Of a stretch of DNA of 5,309 nucleotides, positions 1 to 3,106 are shown one piece after another. The stretch comes from Verrucomicrobiota bacterium (GTDB lineage: Bacteria; Verrucomicrobiota; Lentisphaeria; Oligosphaerales; JAFGRS01): assembly GCA_019136035.1 (NCBI GenBank), contig JAGVUW010000093.1, positions 1 to 5,309 of the forward strand, read 5' to 3'. A model generated the notes under the pieces. The model was not told the origin of the DNA. It did no database searches and was given only the letters and a program-made list of their open reading frames with translations. Within the stretch, counting starts at the first letter, position 1; every line of letters begins with the position of its first letter. A program made the position numbers and the translations under genes.

Positions 1-6
1 CAGATC

Positions 7-26
7 CCCGGCGCGCGGGCGCCGGG
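7..26. other. GC-rich stem-loop
   Basis: CCCGGCGC (7-14) pairs perfectly with GCGCCGGG (19-26) around the 4-nt loop GCGG. It lies about 170 bp beyond the stop codon of the URO-D-like gene, so it could end that operon's transcript or belong to a gene left of the window. Neither strand has a T-tract after the stem, so this is not a canonical rho-independent terminator. Confidence 0.45.
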
Positions 27-37
27 CATGGCAAGGC

Positions 38-135
38 GAAACATCGCTCGCCATCGGTGTGGAGCGCGAGTGTCCACAGACGCGAATGCGTCCACGAGCC
101 GCAACGGCATCGACAGCACAACGACGCGATGTTTC
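38..135. repeat. 10-bp inverted repeat enclosing 78 bp
   Basis: GAAACATCGC at 38-47 is the exact reverse complement of GCGATGTTTC at 126-135. The pairing does not extend beyond 10 bp on either side. The enclosed 78 bp is non-coding and carries two smaller hairpins (58-78 and 79-92), so the unit could fold as a branched structure. No target-site duplication or transposase is visible. It may be a small mobile-element relic, a structured transcript end, or chance. Confidence 0.3.
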
Positions 136-196
136 ATACGAGGGCGTCGGACCAGGGACGCTCGGGGAGGCGCTGCGAGCGACGTTCCGCCGTGTT

Positions 197-1276
197 CTAC
201 TTGTCGCCGTGGGCGGCGTCGGCGGGCGTTGTGCGGCTCCAGTGGGCGCGGAGGTAGTCGATGTAGCGCTGGCCCATGGCGGTCGGGATGTTGGCCGGGA
301 AGTGGTTGCCGACGGCCCAGATCAGGCCGGCGCACTGCGGCGCCAGGGCCAGGGTGCGGTCCATCTCGCGCTGCACCGCGTCCCAGCTCTCGAAGGTCAG
401 CGTCCGGCAGTCGACGGCGCTGCCGACCAGGCAGTGGGTCCGGCCGAAGTGGCGCACGACCCACTCGAAGTCGTTGCTGGGTTCGAAGATGAAGCCCTCG
501 GCGCCGGCCCGGGCGAGGTCCGGCATGAACATCGTGTAGGTCCCGTCGCTGCAGAAGAGGACGCGCTTGCCGGCGCGGTGGAGGACCTCCCAGCAGCGCC
601 GGTAGAGCGGCACGATGACATGGCGGTAGAAGGCCGGATGCAGGAAGGGGCCCTCGGTCCAGACGAAGTCGTCGTGCTGGATGAAGACCTCGATCGAGGT
701 CTGGGCCCAGGCCTCGACGTGGTGCAGGGTCAGGGCGCCGAAGGACTCCAAGACGCGCGCGAAGCGCTCCGGCTCGGCGGCAGCGAGCAGGAGCATCTCC
801 CATCCGAAGGCATGGATGGCGCCGGAGATGACGGTCTTGTAATAGCCGCCGGTGCAGAGCTGGTTGGGGAAGGCGGCCGACTGCCTCTGGTAGTGGTTCT
901 CATAGAAGCGCACCAGCTCGGCCATGTCGGGGAGGCCATACTCGCGCACGGCGTCGAACTCGAGGACCTCCCGTGGTGACGCGAAGGGGCAGACGCCGGC
1001 CGGGCGCCGGTCGGTGCCATTCCCGGCGTAGTCGGCGTGGCCCATGTCGGTGACCCGGCCGCGGAGGTTCCAGCCGACCGGGCCGTCGTGCACGCCGAAG
1101 AGGAAGTCGTAGTCCCAGGCGTCGCAGAAGCGCCGGTTCTCGTCGGGGTCGCCGCGGCGCGGCCCGAGGGTGGCCTCGATGAGGCCGGTGTGATACGTCG
1201 AGACCGAGTACTCGGTATGGGCGAGGCGCGGCGTCGGCCGGAGGAAGACGGCATCTCGGCCTAGGGTGCGGCTCAT
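197..1276 (-). CDS. URO-D superfamily protein, not HemE (function unknown)
   Basis: A 359-residue protein of the uroporphyrinogen decarboxylase / MtaA-CmuA methyltransferase superfamily, near the usual length for this (beta/alpha)8-barrel fold. Family-like stretches are FIQHDDFVWTEGPFLHP (198-214), the segment from YRRCWEVLHRAGKRVLFCSDG (225-245), GAEGFIFEPSND (258-269, where the fold usually has an 'aD.i.i..' strand) and GNHFPANIPTAMGQRYIDYL (323-342) near the C-terminus. The RQAGR motif of true HemE is absent; the N-terminus reads FLRPTPRLAHTEY instead. The His-x-Cys zinc motif of MtaA-type methyltransferases is also not intact: the equivalent strand reads FCSDG. Haem-pathway decarboxylation is therefore unlikely. 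A corrinoid-linked methyl transfer or another activity is possible but not shown. The ATG at 1276 is preceded by AGGAG with an 11-nt spacer, and the stop is TAG. No signal peptide or membrane segment is seen, so it is probably cytosolic. It lies 34 bp after the kinase stop on the same strand, so co-transcription is likely. Confidence 0.8.
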   Translation of the reverse strand: MSRTLGRDAVFLRPTPRLAHTEYSVSTYHTGLIEATLGPRRGDPDENRRFCDAWDYDFLFGVHDGPVGWNLRGRVTDMGHADYAGNGTDRRPAGVCPFASPREVLEFDAVREYGLPDMAELVRFYENHYQRQSAAFPNQLCTGGYYKTVISGAIHAFGWEMLLLAAAEPERFARVLESFGALTLHHVEAWAQTSIEVFIQHDDFVWTEGPFLHPAFYRHVIVPLYRRCWEVLHRAGKRVLFCSDGTYTMFMPDLARAGAEGFIFEPSNDFEWVVRHFGRTHCLVGSAVDCRTLTFESWDAVQREMDRTLALAPQCAGLIWAVGNHFPANIPTAMGQRYIDYLRAHWSRTTPADAAHGDK

Positions 1277-1287
1277 GGCGGTGCGGT

Positions 1288-1292
1288 CTCCT
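1288..1292 (-). promoter_or_regulatory. Shine-Dalgarno site of the URO-D-like gene
   Basis: On the minus strand AGGAG lies 11 nt before the ATG at 1276, within the 34-bp gap after the kinase stop codon. The spacing is slightly long, but the motif supports this start and separate translation of the second gene of the pair. Confidence 0.5.
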
Positions 1293-1310
1293 GGTGCGTG
1301 TCGTGGCGGG

Positions 1311-2516
1311 TCAGGGCGTGGTCCTTGTCGTCGTACTGGCGGGCTCTGCCGGGTCCTCGAGGGCGGGCAGGAGGACCGTCATGCGGGTGCCCCGGCCGGG
1401 GCGGCTGTCGACCAGGATCGTGCCGCGATGGCCGCGCACGATGCCCAGGACGACGGCCAGGCCCATGCCGCGGCCGACGCCGCGAGTGCTGAAGAACGGG
1501 TCGAAGATGCGCTGTCGGGTCTCCTCGTCGAGGCCGTCGCCGGTGTCCTCGACCGTGAGGGCGGCGTAGCGTCCGGGCGGCAGGGCGTCGCTGTTGACGC
1601 CGGCCAGGAGCATGGCCGCGTCGGCCTGGACCGCGCCGGCGCGGACGCGTATGGCGCCCTCGCCGCGGATCGCCTCGGCGGCGTTGGTTACCAGGTTCAC
1701 CACGAGCTGCTCGCACTGCGCGGTGTCGACCTCGACCACCGGCATGACGCCCTCGGGCGGCTCCAGGCAGAGGCGCACCCGCGATGGCACCCCGGCCCGC
1801 AACAGGGGCTCGAGGCGGGCCAGCAGCGCCGGGAGGGTCAGGCGGGCCAGACGGAAACGCCCGCAGCCGGAGTAGTCGAGCATCTGGCGACTGATGGCGG
1901 CGGCGCGCTCGGCGGCGGTCTGGATGCTGCGGGCTGCCGTGGCGGTCTCGGAGTCCGCGGGGACATCCATGAGGACCAGCGCCGTGTTGCCCAGGATGGT
2001 CGTCAGCAGGGTGTTGAAGTCATGCGCCACGCCGCTGGCCAGCACGCCCAGGCTCTCCAGGCGCTGCGCCTGGCGGGCGCGCTCGGCCAGGTCGCGCTCG
2101 CGGGCCTGCAGGTTGGCCTGGACCTGGAACACCCGCCAGAGGTAGACCACCGCCGCAAAGCCCAGAAGTGTCGGCACCACCAGCGGCGTCGAGGCCAGCC
2201 AGGTCACCCAGGCCGACGGCCGCAGACCCAGAAGCTCCGCTGCCGAGGTCACACTCTCGGCCAGGGTGATCCAGAAGAACAGCAGGGCCAGCGGCAGGAC
2301 ACGCCAATCGCGGTAGCGGTGGTAGATCAGCAGGGTCAGCGCCAGGGTCACCATGCTGACGTTCATCGCGAAAACCAGCAGGTACGGCCGGCCCAGGAGA
2401 TGCAGGCCGAGCGCCGCCGCCGCCAGCACCGCCAGCAGGCCGGCAGAGGGCCCGGCGTCACGCCAGAATCCCCCGCGCGGACGGCGTTCGCGAGGCTGCT
2501 TGGGCAGGGCGTTCAT
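1311..2516 (-). CDS. Membrane sensor histidine kinase without receiver domain
   Basis: A 401-residue sensor kinase. A short basic N-terminus (about 1-20) precedes about four hydrophobic segments (roughly 24-42, 44-65, 72-96, 103-128). A linker rich in charged residues and probably helical (129-158) joins these to the HisKA dimerisation domain. The H-box reads GVAHDFNTLL, with His165 as expected phosphoacceptor; most relatives have HDFNNLL, so Thr169 is a small variation. The HATPase_c domain has an N-box QLVVNLVTNAAEAI (270-283), a G1 box EDTGDGL (323-329), an F-box IFDPFFSTR (337-345) and a G2 box GRGMGLAVVLGIVRGH (348-363). All motifs look intact, so it should be catalytically competent. 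Relatives with this H-box often carry a C-terminal receiver; here the protein ends about 17 residues after the kinase core (VLLPA). No response regulator is in view. There is no large periplasmic loop or PAS domain, so sensing may be in or near the membrane. The ATG at 2516 has GGGAG 5 nt upstream. Confidence 0.9.
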   Translation of the reverse strand: MNALPKQPRERRPRGGFWRDAGPSAGLLAVLAAAALGLHLLGRPYLLVFAMNVSMVTLALTLLIYHRYRDWRVLPLALLFFWITLAESVTSAAELLGLRPSAWVTWLASTPLVVPTLLGFAAVVYLWRVFQVQANLQARERDLAERARQAQRLESLGVLASGVAHDFNTLLTTILGNTALVLMDVPADSETATAARSIQTAAERAAAISRQMLDYSGCGRFRLARLTLPALLARLEPLLRAGVPSRVRLCLEPPEGVMPVVEVDTAQCEQLVVNLVTNAAEAIRGEGAIRVRAGAVQADAAMLLAGVNSDALPPGRYAALTVEDTGDGLDEETRQRIFDPFFSTRGVGRGMGLAVVLGIVRGHRGTILVDSRPGRGTRMTVLLPALEDPAEPASTTTRTTP

Positions 2517-2521
2517 CCTGA

Positions 2522-2526
2522 CTCCC
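2522..2526 (-). promoter_or_regulatory. Shine-Dalgarno site of the histidine kinase
   Basis: The minus-strand GGGAG sits 5 nt before the ATG at 2516 and supports that start. It lies just downstream of the GC-rich stem-loop at 2530-2555, close enough for that structure to influence ribosome access. Confidence 0.55.
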
Positions 2527-2529
2527 GGG

Positions 2530-2555
2530 CTGCGGCCGGGGCCTGGCGGCCGCAG
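2530..2555. other. Stem-loop in the kinase 5' leader
   Basis: CTGCGGCC (2530-2537) pairs perfectly with GGCCGCAG (2548-2555) around a 10-nt loop. In a minus-strand transcript this hairpin would end 3 nt before the Shine-Dalgarno site of the kinase. It may be a translation-tuning structure, or simply GC-rich sequence. Confidence 0.35.
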
Positions 2556-2582
2556 ACAGACCTAATGTGAACGGCACACCGC

Positions 2583-2596
2583 GGCCTTGCAAGGCC
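2583..2596. promoter_or_regulatory. 14-nt perfect palindrome, possible operator for the kinase operon
   Basis: GGCCTTGCAAGGCC equals its own reverse complement and lies 67-80 bp upstream of the kinase ATG. Its central TTGCAA could serve as a weak -35 on the minus strand, but the best -10-like hexamers downstream (CACATT, CATTAG) are poor. The palindrome is seen; its role as an operator is inferred from position only. Confidence 0.25.
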
Positions 2597-2620
2597 CACG
2601 GCGACGGTGGACCAGCCTGG

Positions 2621-2638
2621 GACACGGGGGACACGGGG
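2621..2638. repeat. Tandem 9-mer pair GACACGGGG
   Basis: Two exact head-to-tail copies of GACACGGGG occupy 2621-2629 and 2630-2638. They lie immediately before the heptamer array and form the left edge of the intergenic repeat block. Confidence 0.55.
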
Positions 2639-2642
2639 GAGG

Positions 2643-2803
2643 GAACGCTGAACGCTGAACGCCCAACGCCGAAAGCTGAACGCCCAACGCCGAACGCCGA
2701 ACGCCGAACGCCGAACGCCGAACGCCCAACGCCGGAGGCACGAGGCAGGACTCCCGACGCCCGAGGCCCGAGGCAGGACTCCCGACACCCGAGGCCCGAC
2801 GTC
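2643..2803. repeat. Heptamer minisatellite, 23 units in phase
   Basis: Thirteen heptamers run from 2643 to 2733 with consensus GAACGCC (variants GAACGCT, CAACGCC, GAAAGCT), including five perfect consecutive copies at 2692-2726. The same 7-nt phase continues from 2734 to 2803 in ten diverged units (GGAGGCA, CGAGGCA, GGACTCC, CGACGCC and similar), giving 161 bp or 23 units without an indel. Because 7 is not a multiple of 3, every frame across it repeats every 21 nt and stays open. This yields repetitive pseudo-proteins (a period of RRSAFGV on the minus strand) that should not be annotated as genes. The array resembles in style the short tandemly repeated heptamers known from cyanobacterial intergenic regions, without sequence identity being claimed. 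Confidence 0.85.
2741..2796. repeat. 28-bp tandem duplication within the heptamer block
   Basis: Positions 2741-2768 and 2769-2796 are adjacent copies of one 28-nt unit differing at a single base (CGACGCC versus CGACACC). The unit equals four heptamers, so the duplication kept the 7-nt phase. This suggests a recent slippage or unequal exchange in whole repeat units. Confidence 0.75.
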
Positions 2804-2820
2804 GGAGCGGGCAAGGCCCG

Positions 2821-2860
2821 TCCGTGCCGGCCCGTGTGGGTCCGTGTCCGTCCGTGTCTG
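2821..2860. repeat. Four tandem decamers, consensus TCCGTGTCCG
   Basis: The consecutive decamers are TCCGTGCCGG, CCCGTGTGGG, TCCGTGTCCG and TCCGTGTCTG, sharing the core CCGTG. This is a separate short array with its own period, lying between the heptamer block and the stem-loop cluster. Confidence 0.6.
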
Positions 2861-2863
2861 GAG

Positions 2864-2891
2864 CCGGAGGGCCGCGTCACGCGGCCTCCGG
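2864..2891. other. Stem-loop 1 of the uvrA upstream cluster
   Basis: CCGGAGGGCCGCG (2864-2876) pairs with CGCGGCCTCCGG (2880-2891) through 12 bp with one bulged G and a 3-nt loop TCA. It is the first of four hairpins in 115 bp. No T-run follows on either strand. Confidence 0.5.
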
Positions 2892-2893
2892 GA

Positions 2894-2917
2894 GGTCCAC
2901 GGACGGCGCCGTGGACC
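2894..2917. other. Stem-loop 2 of the uvrA upstream cluster
   Basis: GGTCCACGG (2894-2902) pairs perfectly with CCGTGGACC (2909-2917) around the 6-nt loop ACGGCG. It starts 2 nt after stem-loop 1. It could be an operator, an element of a structured RNA, or part of a terminator-like pair. Confidence 0.5.
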
Positions 2918-2922
2918 CACTC

Positions 2923-2941
2923 GCGGCGGTTGCGTCGCCGC
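2923..2941. other. Stem-loop 3 of the uvrA upstream cluster
   Basis: GCGGCG (2923-2928) pairs with CGCCGC (2936-2941) around a 7-nt loop. This is the weakest of the four, because simple GCC/GGC-rich sequence easily gives such pairings. Confidence 0.35.
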
Positions 2942-2956
2942 CGCCGCCCTGGGAGC

Positions 2957-2974
2957 GCCGAACTCCTGTTCGGC
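2957..2974. promoter_or_regulatory. Candidate LexA (SOS) operator upstream of uvrA
   Basis: GCCGAAC-TCCT-GTTCGGC is a perfect 18-nt interrupted palindrome (7-bp arms, 4-nt spacer) with the core CGAAC-N4-GTTCG. That core is the LexA/DinR operator known from Bacillus and Actinobacteria; the spacer TCCT does not follow the Bacillus RNRY preference. It lies 133 bp upstream of the uvrA start and about 22 bp upstream of a candidate -10, where a bound repressor would cover or abut the -35 region. uvrA is a classical SOS gene, so position and motif agree. Flanking GGGA (2951-2954) and TCCC (2975-2978) lengthen the inverted repeat with a 2-nt bulge, so it can also be read as a fourth hairpin. Confidence 0.6.
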
Positions 2975-2996
2975 TCCCCGCGGGCTCTGGCGAGGC

Positions 2997-3002
2997 TATA
3001 GT
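2997..3002 (+). promoter_or_regulatory. Candidate -10 element of uvrA
   Basis: TATAGT is one of the few AT-rich hexamers in this GC-rich stretch and matches five of six bases of TATAAT. No recognisable TTGACA-like -35 lies 16-18 nt upstream. The element is placed suitably relative to the LexA-like palindrome and would give a leader of about 100 nt. A second AT-rich island at 3054-3061 (TTAATTAA) is an alternative for a start closer to the gene. Confidence 0.3.
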
Positions 3003-3066
3003 GACTCCGTTGTCGTGGCGTTCTACCGCCGGCGCGGCGCGCGCCCCCATTCCTTAATTAACAGCC

Positions 3067-3088
3067 GGCCGTCCTTAGCGGGGCGGCC
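3067..3088 (+). other. Hairpin in the uvrA leader
   Basis: GGCCGTCC (3067-3074) pairs with GGGCGGCC (3081-3088) through 8 bp including one G-U pair, around the 6-nt loop TTAGCG. It ends 18 nt before the ATG. The only Shine-Dalgarno-like run, AGGGG at 3089-3093, directly follows the stem with a long 13-nt spacer, so the structure may affect initiation. Confidence 0.35.
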
Positions 3089-3106
3089 AGGGGTTTCCCG
3101 GACAGC

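Larger units (their letters stand above)
1..196. other. Non-coding region downstream of the minus-strand operon
   Basis: No convincing gene lies between the left edge and the stop codon of the URO-D-like gene. Plus-strand open frames here read arginine- and serine-rich, low-complexity sequence and run on antisense into the URO-D gene, which is typical of GC-rich shadow frames. The stretch holds a strong 8-bp stem-loop (7-26), a small hairpin with arms TGTGGA and TCCACA (58-63/73-78), another with arms GACGC and GCGTC (79-83/88-92), and a 10-bp inverted repeat (38-47/126-135). No T-run follows any hairpin on either strand, so an intrinsic terminator cannot be claimed. Confidence 0.6.

Noticed and set aside
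71..79. DnaA-box-like TGTCCACA near the left edge
   Set aside because: It is a single imperfect match with no cluster, AT-rich region or dnaA/dnaN neighbourhood to suggest an origin.
59..979. 306-residue plus-strand open frame opposite the URO-D-like gene
   Set aside because: It is complementary to a recognisable URO-D-family protein, and its sequence is the usual Glu/Gly/Val-rich shadow pattern.
1266..2570. 434-residue plus-strand open frame opposite the histidine kinase
   Set aside because: The minus strand encodes a kinase with intact H, N, G1, F and G2 boxes. The plus-strand reading is Gln/Gly/Arg-rich and shows no domain.
2643..2860. CRISPR array
   Set aside because: Units are 7 and 10 nt, contiguous and without spacers. 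The 28-bp duplication is head-to-tail with no spacer, and no cas gene is present.
2458..2920. Minus-strand open frames with RRSAFGV repeats
   Set aside because: The 7-residue period is the heptamer DNA repeat read through in frame. These frames overlap the kinase start and lack any non-repeat domain, so they are not repeat proteins or antifreeze-like genes.
2864..2978. Rho-independent terminators
   Set aside because: The stems are strong, but none is followed by a T-run on either strand, and no gene ends into this region from either side.
2567..3001. 144-residue plus-strand open frame over the repeat block
   Set aside because: It starts at GTG with no ribosome-binding site, and its sequence is the translated heptamer and decamer repeats (ERPTPNA units).
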